DNA of 64,000 nucleotides from Granulosicoccus sp045106475 (lineage in GTDB: Bacteria; Pseudomonadota; Gammaproteobacteria; Granulosicoccales; Granulosicoccaceae), in the NCBI GenBank assembly GCA_045106475.1, contig JBGCEO010000010.1:24836-88835 (forward strand). The letters run 5' to 3'. The notes under the pieces are model-generated. The model was given only the letters and a program-made list of their open reading frames with translations. It was not told the DNA's origin and did not search any database. Every line of letters starts with the position of its first letter. Position 1 is the first letter of the stretch. Both the position numbers and the translations under genes were made by a program. Below, in pieces: positions 26,298 through 35,299 of the stretch.

Positions 26298-29200
26298 TCA
26301 AAGCTTCGGCATCCACTTTGCCAGATCGCTGACTCGATTTTCCAGGCGAGAGACGGAAACCTTCTCGTTAGTGCCTAAATCCTGTGCAAATAGTGATATT
26401 CGCAATTCTTCGAACGCCCATCTTAATTCTTGCAGGGTAAGTCGATACTCCGGGTCTTCATCCTTTTCAACAGGCAATGCCTTAAACGATTCCCAAACCG
26501 GCAGTAATTCGGCACGTCTACGTCGATCCTTATCCGGCGCCATGTCGATACTATCCAACCGCTTATCCATAGCCTGGAAGTAGACAGGCAGGCGCTTGAG
26601 ACGAGTAAGCCCGGTATGGGTAACAAATCCGGGGTAGATGAGCTGGGAGATCTGATCCTTGATATCGCTGGCAGGTTCTATCCAGCTTAGCGACATAGAG
26701 CTCTCCAATCGCTTCGCAACCTGTCGATGCTGTTCAAACACCCGGCTGAGTGCCTCACACAATTCACCGGCCAACGGTACTAATTTCGCCCGGCCCGCAT
26801 CCAGGCCAGACTGAAACTGATCACGTGTTCGCGGCAGCTCGTCCAGATTTATAAACGCTGCATCGATAGCCGCATCAACAATGTCATCTATCAGTAGCTG
26901 TTTTGAACCGAACGGGGTAAACCGCAAGCTCAGCACATTTATGTTTGGCAACTTTCTCTGCAGGTAACGCACTTCGTCCTTTAACACCTGTCTATACAAG
27001 GCGCGCACACCCAATGGCATTGCACTCATGGCAGCACTGGCGGTTGCAAAGAGCTTGATGCCGACTCCTTCCCGGTTTGCCAGCAAAGCAGGAAAACCTT
27101 GCAAGGTCATGCCGCTTTTTTCAATGTCCACAGAATCAGGCAGATCGCCAAAATTCCAATCGGATACTTGATCACGCTCGATACTATTGTCACTGAAGCG
27201 CAGCAAAGTTTCTTCCACTTCACCAATGTAAGCTTCTTGAAGCACACTCAGATCTCGACCACTGCGCAAGGACTGCCCGGCATCGCCTACCACGTCAAAT
27301 CGCATCTTCAAATGCTCAGGCAGGTTACTCGAATCCCAATCCTCCTGAGTCACCTTTACACCGGTCATACGATGCAAGTGTCGGGACAACCCACCTAGCA
27401 GCGATCCCTCTTCAGGTGTCATGGCAGCTGATGCTGCTGATGCAAAATCTGGGGCAGGAACAAAATTGCGTCGAAGGTTCTTGGGAAGCGCCTTTATCAA
27501 AAGCACTATCTTTTCCTCGAGCATACCCGGCACCAACCACTCGCATCTTGCAGATGACACACGGTTCAGCACTTCTACAGGACACACAAGAGTTACGCCG
27601 TCATCCTCTTCGCCGGGAGCAAAATGATAACGCAGAGGCAAAACCATCCCACCCATTTCAATCTGATCCGGATAGTCCCTGCTGCTAACTTCCACTGCAT
27701 CATCAGCTAAAAGCTGTTCTCGCTCAAAGTACAGCCCCCTGGCGTGCTCAGCTTCGTAGACTTTGCGCCATTTTTCGAATGAGCTTGAGGTACATACATC
27801 TTCAGGGATAAGCGAATCATAGAACCTGACCAGCTCCTCAGGATCAACCACAATGTCGCGTCGACGTGATTTCTCTTCAAGCGTTGTAACCTCATCAAGT
27901 AATTCCAGGTTGTATCGATGAAAATCACCCCGAGTAACCAGATTGCCTTCAACAAGAGCATCACGAATAAATATTTGACGAGACTCTTGTGGATTGATAC
28001 GAGTGTAGTTCACACGTTTTTTTGGATTGATAATCAATCCATATAGGGTGGTCTGCGCCCAGGCACCGACGGTACCTTTTTTACGTTGCCAGTGAGCGTC
28101 ACGGTAACTGTAATGTAGCAAGTGGTCGCCCAGGGCTTCTATCCACTCTGGTTGTATTGCGGCAATTTGCCGAGCATAGAGTTTGCTGGTTTCCGCAATT
28201 TCTGCGGCCATCATCCACTTCGGTCCTTTCTTGAACAATCCCGATCCCGGAAATATATTCAAGTGACGATTGCGTGTTCCCAGATAACCCTGCTTGTCTG
28301 TTTTTATTGCAACATTGGCCAGCAGACCTGCTAACAGCGCTCGATGAATATTGTCAGGCTGTGCCTCTCCTGTGCTTTGCGTTAGATTCAGATCCTTGCA
28401 CAGACGCTCTAACTGACGACGAACATCCATCCACTCAATAATACGAAGCGCTGATAAAAAGCGTTGCCGGCACATCTTTCTGAATTGAGAGTTGGATAAA
28501 TTTTCTTTTTGAACGGTGGCAAAATTCCAAAGATTCAGCCACGCCATGAAATCGGACGTTTCATGATTGAATTCTGCATGTTGCTCATCGGCTGCCTGTC
28601 GTTTGTCAAAGGGTCTTTCACGAGGATCCTGTACCGACAATGCACTCACTATAGTGAGAATTTCGCTAACACAACCTTCATCAGCCGAAGCAAGCAGCAT
28701 TCGGCCCAGTCTTGGGTCTATAGGTAATCTAGCCAGCTGTTTACCCAGCGGCGTAAGCTCACGGTTGTCATTAAGCGCTGCCAGCTCTTGCAAGGTGCGG
28801 TAGCCATCATTGATAAATTTGGATTCGGGCGCTTCGACAAAAGGGAAGTCATCAATACGGCCAAGCTTCATGGATGCCATTTGCAAAATGACCGATGAAA
28901 GATTAGTACGCAAGATCTCGGGTTCGGTAAATTCTGCACGCGAATCAAAATCTTCTTCCGAGTACAGACGGATACAAACCCCAGGCGCCTCACGGCCACA
29001 ACGCCCCATGCGCTGATTGGCGGATGCTTGCGATACTTTTTCAATGGGCAGTCTTTGTACCTTGCTTCTTACACTGTAACGAGAGATGCGGGCATAGCCC
29101 GGATCAACAACAGCTCTTATGCCGGGCACAGTAAGAGATGTCTCAGCCACGTTAGTTGCCAACACGATTCTGGGTGCGTTGTGTGATTGGAATATTCGAT

Positions 29201-30224
29201 TTTGCTCGGCATTGGATAGGCGAGAAAACAGTGGCAGTATTTCTACGCCGCGAAATGCACGGTTGTGAGAACTCTGCTTGCCAAGGTGATCCGCCATTTC
29301 TCGAATATCACGCTCGCCACTGAGAAAAATCAGAATGTCATGCTGGCGCTCTTGCAACAGGGTTTCACAGGCGTTGCTAATCGCCGTGGGCATGTCAATA
29401 TCATCAAGCGAATCCGATTCCGCTTCGGGAGGTTGATAACGCAGCTCAACTGGATAGGTTCGACCTTGAGCAGTAATGATGGGCGCATCATTAAAGTGTG
29501 CGGCAAAGCGTTCCGGATCTATCGTTGCTGATGTAATGATCAGTTTTAGATCTTTACGTCTTGCCAGCAGGCGCTTTAGATACCCCATGAGAAAATCGAT
29601 ATTCAGTGATCGCTCATGCGCCTCATCGATAATTAATGTGTCGTACTGGTTTAACCACGGATCATTCTGAATCTCTGCCAGCAATATGCCGTCAGTCATT
29701 AGTTTTATGTAGGTGCGATCGCTCACTTGATCGCTGAAGCGAATCTTGAATCCGACGGCATCACCCACGCTTGTATCCAGCTCACTGGCTATGCGCGCAG
29801 CAACCGTTCTTGCAGCGATTCTTCTTGGCTGGGTGTGCCCGATAAGTCCGCCAACACCCAAGCCTGCATCGAGGCAGATCTTGGGCAACTGCGTGGTTTT
29901 CCCTGAACCCGTTTCACCACAAAGGATTACCACCTGATGCGACTTTATCGCCGCAAGAATCTCATCACGCTGTTCAACGACCGGCAAGTCTGATGGATAG
30001 ACAGGTACAGGAACATTTTCTGCCCGCCCCTTTCGTTTGGCCGCAGAGCGATCAACACGCTGCAGAAATCGTTGCAGATCTTTATCTTGCGTTGGCAAGC
30101 CTGCCAGGCGCGAAATACCACGACGCAGCTTGTGCTGGTCCAGCTGCAGACAGCCGTCCACCAAACGGTGCAACTCCCGCGCAGTCATTCCTTTCTCGGG
30201 GGCTTTCTCGGGTCGGACCACCAT
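26298..30224 (-). CDS. hrpA: ATP-dependent RNA helicase HrpA
   Basis: HrpA is a DEAH-box helicase that acts on mRNA and stalled ribosomes. The 1308 residues match the full-length family. Walker A (GETGSGKT) is at about 103-110, DEAH at 200-203, the SAT motif follows, and QRMGRCGR is the nucleic-acid/ATP arginine motif. HA2/OB-fold regions and the long HrpA-specific C-terminus (DUF3418) complete it. The ATG at 30224 lies inside a REP-like repeat and has no good ribosome binding site. An in-frame ATG at 30188 is preceded directly by GAGAAAGGA and gives MTARELHRL, so the true start is uncertain. Confidence 0.94.
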   Translation of the reverse strand: MVVRPEKAPEKGMTARELHRLVDGCLQLDQHKLRRGISRLAGLPTQDKDLQRFLQRVDRSAAKRKGRAENVPVPVYPSDLPVVEQRDEILAAIKSHQVVILCGETGSGKTTQLPKICLDAGLGVGGLIGHTQPRRIAARTVAARIASELDTSVGDAVGFKIRFSDQVSDRTYIKLMTDGILLAEIQNDPWLNQYDTLIIDEAHERSLNIDFLMGYLKRLLARRKDLKLIITSATIDPERFAAHFNDAPIITAQGRTYPVELRYQPPEAESDSLDDIDMPTAISNACETLLQERQHDILIFLSGERDIREMADHLGKQSSHNRAFRGVEILPLFSRLSNAEQNRIFQSHNAPRIVLATNVAETSLTVPGIRAVVDPGYARISRYSVRSKVQRLPIEKVSQASANQRMGRCGREAPGVCIRLYSEEDFDSRAEFTEPEILRTNLSSVILQMASMKLGRIDDFPFVEAPESKFINDGYRTLQELAALNDNRELTPLGKQLARLPIDPRLGRMLLASADEGCVSEILTIVSALSVQDPRERPFDKRQAADEQHAEFNHETSDFMAWLNLWNFATVQKENLSNSQFRKMCRQRFLSALRIIEWMDVRRQLERLCKDLNLTQSTGEAQPDNIHRALLAGLLANVAIKTDKQGYLGTRNRHLNIFPGSGLFKKGPKWMMAAEIAETSKLYARQIAAIQPEWIEALGDHLLHYSYRDAHWQRKKGTVGAWAQTTLYGLIINPKKRVNYTRINPQESRQIFIRDALVEGNLVTRGDFHRYNLELLDEVTTLEEKSRRRDIVVDPEELVRFYDSLIPEDVCTSSSFEKWRKVYEAEHARGLYFEREQLLADDAVEVSSRDYPDQIEMGGMVLPLRYHFAPGEEDDGVTLVCPVEVLNRVSSARCEWLVPGMLEEKIVLLIKALPKNLRRNFVPAPDFASAASAAMTPEEGSLLGGLSRHLHRMTGVKVTQEDWDSSNLPEHLKMRFDVVGDAGQSLRSGRDLSVLQEAYIGEVEETLLRFSDNSIERDQVSDWNFGDLPDSVDIEKSGMTLQGFPALLANREGVGIKLFATASAAMSAMPLGVRALYRQVLKDEVRYLQRKLPNINVLSLRFTPFGSKQLLIDDIVDAAIDAAFINLDELPRTRDQFQSGLDAGRAKLVPLAGELCEALSRVFEQHRQVAKRLESSMSLSWIEPASDIKDQISQLIYPGFVTHTGLTRLKRLPVYFQAMDKRLDSIDMAPDKDRRRRAELLPVWESFKALPVEKDEDPEYRLTLQELRWAFEELRISLFAQDLGTNEKVSVSRLENRVSDLAKWMPKL

Positions 30225-30226
30225 AA
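30210..30226 (-). repeat. REP-like core, inverted copy at the hrpA start
   Basis: On the minus strand these 17 bases read TTATGGTGGTCCGACCC, identical to the core of the two copies at 31336-31352 and 31376-31392 side of the RAYT gene but in opposite orientation. The ATG of the annotated hrpA start is part of it, so the first codons (MVVRP) are repeat sequence. Confidence 0.85.
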
Positions 30227-30346
30227 CTCATTGATTAAAAAGCTGAATACAGCTCAAAATGGCCATATTCAGCACTTAGGAACAGGAATTCAACTCAATA
30301 GATCAGCGTTTATTGGCACTGCCTACGAGTCTTGTTATTGGCAAGT

Positions 30347-31111
30347 CTAGCCAAATGCAGGCAAAGCGCGATAGGGCCTGATTTGCCTGCAACTGTATTT
30401 CGCTGCATCTTCTCGAACCACGTAACACCCCGACTCAAGCCGCGCTCGACGACCCGGATTGCTGATGGAAAGCGCTCGCTTCATCATAAGCGCATACTCA
30501 AGATTACCTACTGCAACGCTGTCAGTCCAGAAAGATTGCCTATGTAGTTTACCCTCCACGAGCTGCTCATCAATCCATTTTTCGCGCATATCGAGCATTT
30601 GTTTTTGCGATTCGAAACCGAGCAGACGACAAAGACTTTTATGGTCTATCCGCCCGCCCCTCCTGCGTGGATGTTTGGATTCATGATACCCACTACAACT
30701 CCACTCTTCAGGGTGAGAGACTTCTCGGGCGCGAACCATGTTGAGGTCGATATAGGCCATGCAGCGCGCAAGATGGGCGTTAGTCTGGACCGCCGTGGCA
30801 TGAAAACGATCCTCCCAGAAAGCGCCTCTACGACCATGTCTTTTATTAAATTCCTGAGCCGTTCTGCCGGAGACCAGTTGCATCGCAGCTGATATCGCAT
30901 CATTGCCATGATCATGAACTAGCAAATGAATATGATTAGAGGTGACGATGTAGTTGAGTACGCTCAACCCATAACGCCTGCGCGCTTGATACAACCAATA
31001 CAACCAGCGACGACGATCTGCTTGAAGATGAAGCAGGAACTGCTTCTGATGGCAGCGCTGCGTGATGTGCCAGACCTGCCCGGCGATAAAGTGGCGATTG
31101 GCTCGAGGCAT
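30347..31111 (-). CDS. REP-associated tyrosine transposase (RAYT, Y1 family)
   Basis: This is a single-strand DNA transposase of the IS200/IS605-related RAYT group (TnpA_REP), domesticated enzymes linked to REP palindromes. The 254 residues carry the HUH pair (SNHIHLLV, His60 and His62), the family segment RGAFWEDRFHATAV and the catalytic tyrosine in CMAYIDLNMVRA (Tyr120). All key residues look intact. It lies between hrpA and the SPOR gene, flanked on both sides by REP-like repeats. Length and motifs suggest an active or recently active protein. It cuts the minus-strand gene run without a change of direction. Confidence 0.9.
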   Translation of the reverse strand: MPRANRHFIAGQVWHITQRCHQKQFLLHLQADRRRWLYWLYQARRRYGLSVLNYIVTSNHIHLLVHDHGNDAISAAMQLVSGRTAQEFNKRHGRRGAFWEDRFHATAVQTNAHLARCMAYIDLNMVRAREVSHPEEWSCSGYHESKHPRRRGGRIDHKSLCRLLGFESQKQMLDMREKWIDEQLVEGKLHRQSFWTDSVAVGNLEYALMMKRALSISNPGRRARLESGCYVVREDAAKYSCRQIRPYRALPAFG

Positions 31112-31253
31112 GATGTTCCCTCCATGGAACGATTTAAGTTACGAATTGAACGGCCGCTTCCTGCAGTCATTCTTGACTATCGATTTGACACTAGGCCCGC
31201 TGCCAATACAACAGCTGCCAGGTAAAAGTGAGAAGGGATCGATGCTCTTCAAA

Positions 31254-31279
31254 GCACCTTATGGCCGTCGATGAAGTGC
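31254..31279. repeat. REP-like hairpin, divergent copy
   Basis: This hairpin has GCAC at its left end and GTGC at its right end, with TTATGG just inside the left arm, as in the two copies further right. The loop sequence differs, so I treat it as a diverged relative. Confidence 0.5.
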
Positions 31280-31324
31280 CTTTATGGCAGCATTTGAGCT
31301 GATTTTTGGGCGAAACGGGTTAAC

Positions 31325-31397
31325 AAACAAGCACTTATGGTGGTCCGACCCAGTGCTACGTAAGAAACAAGCACTTATGGTGGTCCGACCCGGGTGC
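31325..31397. repeat. Tandem pair of REP-like palindromes
   Basis: A 27-base sequence at 31325-31351 recurs exactly at 31365-31391 (40-base period). Each contains GCACTTATGGTGGTCCGACC followed by a right arm (AGTGC or GGTGC), so each can fold with GCAC/GTGC ends. The second copy ends at 31397, the last base of the SPOR gene stop codon. The shared 17-base core also occurs inverted at the hrpA start. Confidence 0.9.
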
Positions 31398-32011
31398 TAA
31401 CCGGTGACGCGGATGACTTTGTAGTCGATGCCACCTTTGCGCAGGCGTTTTTTGGCGTTGGTTACCTTCACCTGATCGAAGAACGGCCCAATACGCACAC
31501 GGTGTCCAACAGCCCCGCTGTTGTCCTGGCGAACAACGATGAAGGCATCGAGACCGAGAATCATGACAGCCGCTCTTGCACGCTCGGCTTCATCAGGGCG
31601 ACGGAAGTTTCCAGCCTGCAGGAAGTAGGACTCCTGACCCAGACTGCTGGCGGGTATCTCTGCGTAGTTTTCAGCAGACAGATTTCGCGTATTCAGCCGT
31701 TGGGCCGAACCCGGAACCACCCTTGTAGCAGGAGGGATTACCACGAGCTTGGTTACATCTTCAACTACAACAGGGGCAGCTGCAGGCTTGCGTTCTACTT
31801 TTTGCCCTGGCAAAACCGAATAGAATTCGAAGCTATCACTGGCCGAGGTGCTGGCAAATAGTGCAGAGGAGCTATCTCTGCCAAGTGAATCATCAATCGG
31901 TAAGCGCGATAGCAGCATGACAAATCCAATGACGAACCCCACCAACAAACCCAGTGCCAGCACAAACAACCGGTTTCCAGGCGCGGCCTCAGTTTTTGGA
32001 GTACTTGCCAT
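31397..32011 (-). CDS. Membrane-anchored SPOR-domain protein
   Basis: SPOR domains bind septal peptidoglycan lacking stem peptides, as in FtsN. This 204-residue protein has a short cytosolic N-terminus, one membrane helix (about 15-36), a proline/alanine-rich periplasmic linker and a C-terminal SPOR domain (about 125-200, with YFLQAGNFRRPDEAERARA and HRVRIGPF). It starts three bases after argS, the same order as argS-ftsN-like genes in Pseudomonas and relatives, so it may be the FtsN-type division protein. Its stop codon is touched by a REP-like repeat. Confidence 0.85.
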   Translation of the reverse strand: MASTPKTEAAPGNRLFVLALGLLVGFVIGFVMLLSRLPIDDSLGRDSSSALFASTSASDSFEFYSVLPGQKVERKPAAAPVVVEDVTKLVVIPPATRVVPGSAQRLNTRNLSAENYAEIPASSLGQESYFLQAGNFRRPDEAERARAAVMILGLDAFIVVRQDNSGAVGHRVRIGPFFDQVKVTNAKKRLRKGGIDYKVIRVTG

Positions 32012-32014
32012 GAA

Positions 32015-33769
32015 CTACATCACCTCAGGAGTCGACACACCAATTAGGGACAACCCATTGCTTAATACCTGCCTAACTGCCAGCAAAAGACATACCCGCG
32101 CGTGGCGCAGCTCGGCATCATCAACGAGCACTTTGTGCGCGTTGTAGTAACTATGTAGACCATTTGCGAGATCTCGCAAGTATCCTGTGAGCTGATGAGG
32201 CTCGTGAGTAACAGCGGCACGCTGAATCAGCTCCGGGTAGGTAGCCAGCAATCTCATCAATTCGGTTTCTGCTGATTCTCCAAGACGCCCCAGAGATGCC
32301 AGCCCCGAAGCCTGATCAAATTCAAGACCACGTTGGTCTAGCTGACGCATGACACTGCATATTCGTGCATAGGCATACTGGACGTAATAAACCGGATTAT
32401 CGTTAGATTGAGATTTAGCCAGATCCAGATCAAAATCCAGATGTTGGGAATACTTGCGCATCACATAGAAAAATCGAGCGGCATCTTTCCCTACTTCATC
32501 ACGTAGCTCACGAATGGTGACGAATGATCCAGATCGCGTAGACATTTGCACCCGTTCACCCCCACGAAACAGAATGGCAAATTGAATTAAAAGAAACTGA
32601 AGCTTCTCTCTTGAGTGTCCGAGGGCCTCGCAAGCTGCCAGCATTCTCGCGGTGTAACCATGATGATCCGCACCAAACACGTACAAAACCTCGTCGAATC
32701 CGCGCTGTAGCTTGTTGTCGATGTAGGCAATATCAGATGCAAAATACGTCGTTTGTCCATTTGCACGAACAACGGGGCGATCCTTATCGTCACCAAACTC
32801 GGTTGACTTAAACCAGCGAACCCCATCAATTTCGTAGAGATGGCCACCCGCTTCAAGCTTCTCCACGACACGCTTTACATCGTTTGTCAGACTGCGCTCA
32901 CTAAACCACTCATCGTAATGAACGCCAAATTCACCCAGATCTTGCTTGATATCCTCCAGGATTGACTCAAGTGAGCGATCAAAAATCTGACGATAATGCT
33001 GTTCACCCAATAGCTGTTGCGCGCGTGCGATCAAGCCATCGATGTGTTTTTCCTTGTCACCGCCGGCCGGCTCATCAGCAACAACATCATCAAAAACCTG
33101 ATCTGCTGGATGTTTGAAAAGAGCACCATGCTCATCAAACAGAGCTTGGCTAATTTCAAGGATATAGTCGCCTTTATACCCGTTTGAAGGAAATGTAAAT
33201 TTTTCGTCACACAAACTCAAATAGCGTAACCAGACGCTTGTAGCGAGAATGTCCATCTGTCGCCCGGCGTCGTTGACGTAATACTCTCGTTGGACATCGA
33301 AACCGATGGTTTTTAGCAAATTGGCAATTGATGCGCCCAGTGCTGCGCCTCGTCCATGACCCACATGCAGGGGCCCGGTTGGGTTGGCAGATACAAATTC
33401 CACCTGAATCCGCTTGCCTGCACCATATTCGCTGCACCCGTATTGATCTGCCCTGTCTAGAACCGTTTTGACCACGGCCGATTGAGCATCGTCTGCCTGA
33501 AAGAAATTTATAAAACCGGGACCTGCGATGGTGACATCCCGAACTGCCTCGGACGCCGGCAATGCTGCGATGAGTAGTTCCGCAATTTCACGTGGCGAGC
33601 GTTTTGCCGGCTTGGCCAACATCATGGCAAGGTTAGTTGCAAAATCACCATGACTGGCGTCGCGAGTACGGGTCACGTTAATCGCAGGATTTACATCAGC
33701 GGGTATGGTGCCCTCGGATTGCAACGCAACAAGCGCATCGCGTAGCTGCTTTTCGATTTGGTCTTTCAC
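32015..33769 (-). CDS. argS: Arginyl-tRNA synthetase
   Basis: ArgS charges tRNA-Arg. The 584 residues match the bacterial enzyme. The N-terminal Add-1 domain recognises the tRNA D-loop. The HIGH-type motif is HVGHGRGAALG in SANPTGPLHVGHGRGAALG, and the KMSKS loop is replaced by the variable MSTRSG segment, as is normal in ArgS. The C-terminal DALR anticodon-binding domain ends with VRQVLSNGLSLIGVSTPEVM. The start at 33769 is the family-like MKDQIEKQLRDAL. It is cotranscribed with the SPOR gene. Confidence 0.96.
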   Translation of the reverse strand: MKDQIEKQLRDALVALQSEGTIPADVNPAINVTRTRDASHGDFATNLAMMLAKPAKRSPREIAELLIAALPASEAVRDVTIAGPGFINFFQADDAQSAVVKTVLDRADQYGCSEYGAGKRIQVEFVSANPTGPLHVGHGRGAALGASIANLLKTIGFDVQREYYVNDAGRQMDILATSVWLRYLSLCDEKFTFPSNGYKGDYILEISQALFDEHGALFKHPADQVFDDVVADEPAGGDKEKHIDGLIARAQQLLGEQHYRQIFDRSLESILEDIKQDLGEFGVHYDEWFSERSLTNDVKRVVEKLEAGGHLYEIDGVRWFKSTEFGDDKDRPVVRANGQTTYFASDIAYIDNKLQRGFDEVLYVFGADHHGYTARMLAACEALGHSREKLQFLLIQFAILFRGGERVQMSTRSGSFVTIRELRDEVGKDAARFFYVMRKYSQHLDFDLDLAKSQSNDNPVYYVQYAYARICSVMRQLDQRGLEFDQASGLASLGRLGESAETELMRLLATYPELIQRAAVTHEPHQLTGYLRDLANGLHSYYNAHKVLVDDAELRHARVCLLLAVRQVLSNGLSLIGVSTPEVM

Positions 33770-33873
33770 AAGATCGTGCCATACAGAAATCAGGCAGCAG
33801 AGTTTAGCACTCGTCTGAATTCCAGTTGTCGGAAATCACGCTATTTGTTAGATCTGTGCGTCAACGCTTGAAA

Positions 33874-33900
33874 GGCCAGCGCTTGAAAGGAGCGCTGGCC
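33874..33900 (-). terminator. Terminator of the DUF481 gene
   Basis: A perfect 9-bp GC-rich stem (GGCCAGCGC at 33874-33882, GCGCTGGCC at 33892-33900) with a 9-base loop starts 15 bases after the minus-strand stop at 33915. On that strand it is followed by TTTCAAG, only a short U-tract. Confidence 0.6.
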
Positions 33901-33914
33901 CGGCACGGCCTCGA

Positions 33915-34760
33915 TTAGATGTCTACAACAAGATTCATACTAGTCACACTATCGCTGCTAGAGCTCAGCGGACTATCACCGGATGACAGGTCGCTGTTGC
34001 TTCTGGAAAAGTGAGCAATCTTGAATGCCAGCTTTTCCGAAATCTTGAATGCAACACCCAATCCAATTTCAACAAAGGTATTGTCACTACCGAAGTCACT
34101 GCGCATATCAGCATTGAACGTTACGTTATCGTTGATTCGACTTAAGAAGTTAAGACCAAGGTAACCAATACCGCCATTGACATCATCTCCGAATACCAAA
34201 TCGGTAGTTTTATTTCCGAAACCGATCTCCGCTGTCAGGAAACCCGTCTCATTTGAATAAAAACGATGACCTACACCAACAATCTGACGAGTGGCTGTAT
34301 CAACGTTTGCAGGTTCATCCTGTTCCCAGTCAAGGATGCCGAAAAAGTACGTCTTGGGCGTGTAATAGAATTTAGGCTGGTAACCCAAAGCCAGACGATC
34401 AGAATTGTCACCTTTAACGATCGTACGCTGAGGCCTGCCATCATCACCAAGTATGGGGTCGCCATTTTGGTCCCGCTCTACCACTACTATCGAAGAGGTA
34501 CCTTTAAATACTGAACCGAATACTAAGTGCTCCCATCGATTAACCGTTTTACCTAATCGAATAGAGCCGTTTACATTACTCGATTCCGCGTTACCAGTTG
34601 AACTGGTTGCTCCCAGAGATGCAGTGCCACTCCAACCGTCAAACGCGCTGCCAACGAGTGCCTTCGCATCGTCTTGAGCTACGGCAACAGAAGAGCAGAA
34701 CAAAGCGCTTGTTACAACTATAGCGGCACCAATTTTCTGGATAGAGATTTGTTTTGTCAT
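33915..34760 (-). CDS. DUF481 (YdiY-like) outer-membrane protein
   Basis: The mature protein fits the DUF481 family of predicted outer-membrane barrels (YdiY in E. coli), with repeated strand segments such as WSGTASLGATSSTGNAES and FYSNETGFLTAEIGFGNKT. From the ATG at 34760 it has 281 residues and a signal peptide cleaved after SVAVA. In-frame starts at 34778 and 34811 (GTG) would place extra residues before the signal and are less likely. It is bounded downstream by a GC-rich hairpin. The substrate or role is unknown. Confidence 0.8.
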   Translation of the reverse strand: MTKQISIQKIGAAIVVTSALFCSSVAVAQDDAKALVGSAFDGWSGTASLGATSSTGNAESSNVNGSIRLGKTVNRWEHLVFGSVFKGTSSIVVVERDQNGDPILGDDGRPQRTIVKGDNSDRLALGYQPKFYYTPKTYFFGILDWEQDEPANVDTATRQIVGVGHRFYSNETGFLTAEIGFGNKTTDLVFGDDVNGGIGYLGLNFLSRINDNVTFNADMRSDFGSDNTFVEIGLGVAFKISEKLAFKIAHFSRSNSDLSSGDSPLSSSSDSVTSMNLVVDI

Positions 34761-35299
34761 TTTAGAAGCTAGCATTGTTAAGGAAGCTACAGTATGACTT
34801 TGCTCAGCCACTTATTTTGCTGAGCCATGATGTTTAACAATCTATCTTCAACACATCGCTTTAAACATTTTTATATAGTCAAGCAACATAAACAAAGCAT
34901 TGATGTTTAAAGAGAATCCATTTAAACAGAGCCTGTATATCGTTAACTTATTTATAGATAAATGTATATCAGTATAGATACCTACACACGCAGGAAACAC
35001 TGATATCACATGCACAAGGTTGACTTGCTAGTTTATTTTCTGATAAGCAATGTCACAGTTAACTCGTATTAACTATTGCTCTGTATCACTCATCTATCTA
35101 AGTTCTTCATAGCAACTGTCTAAGCAGTATTAATCTTACTGGGCTGTGTTTACAACACAGCCAACATCTCGCAGCAAAGAATTTAATCGGTGTCGTAGTG
35201 ACTATATGTCGGTATACAAAGCAACCTGTGCAACAGCTTTAAAGTTATCTATAGTCATCACGCACAGGTGCCAATACGTACATATACTCAAGCACATGA
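34761..35299. other. AT-rich gene-free stretch with a perfect hairpin
   Basis: About 540 bases separate the DUF481 start from the cheA stop. The region is AT-rich and holds no convincing gene. A perfect inverted repeat (GGCTGTGTT at 35142-35150, AACACAGCC at 35154-35162) could terminate cheA transcription about 140 bases after its stop, though no U-run follows. The DUF481 promoter should lie near 34800-34950. Confidence 0.5.
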
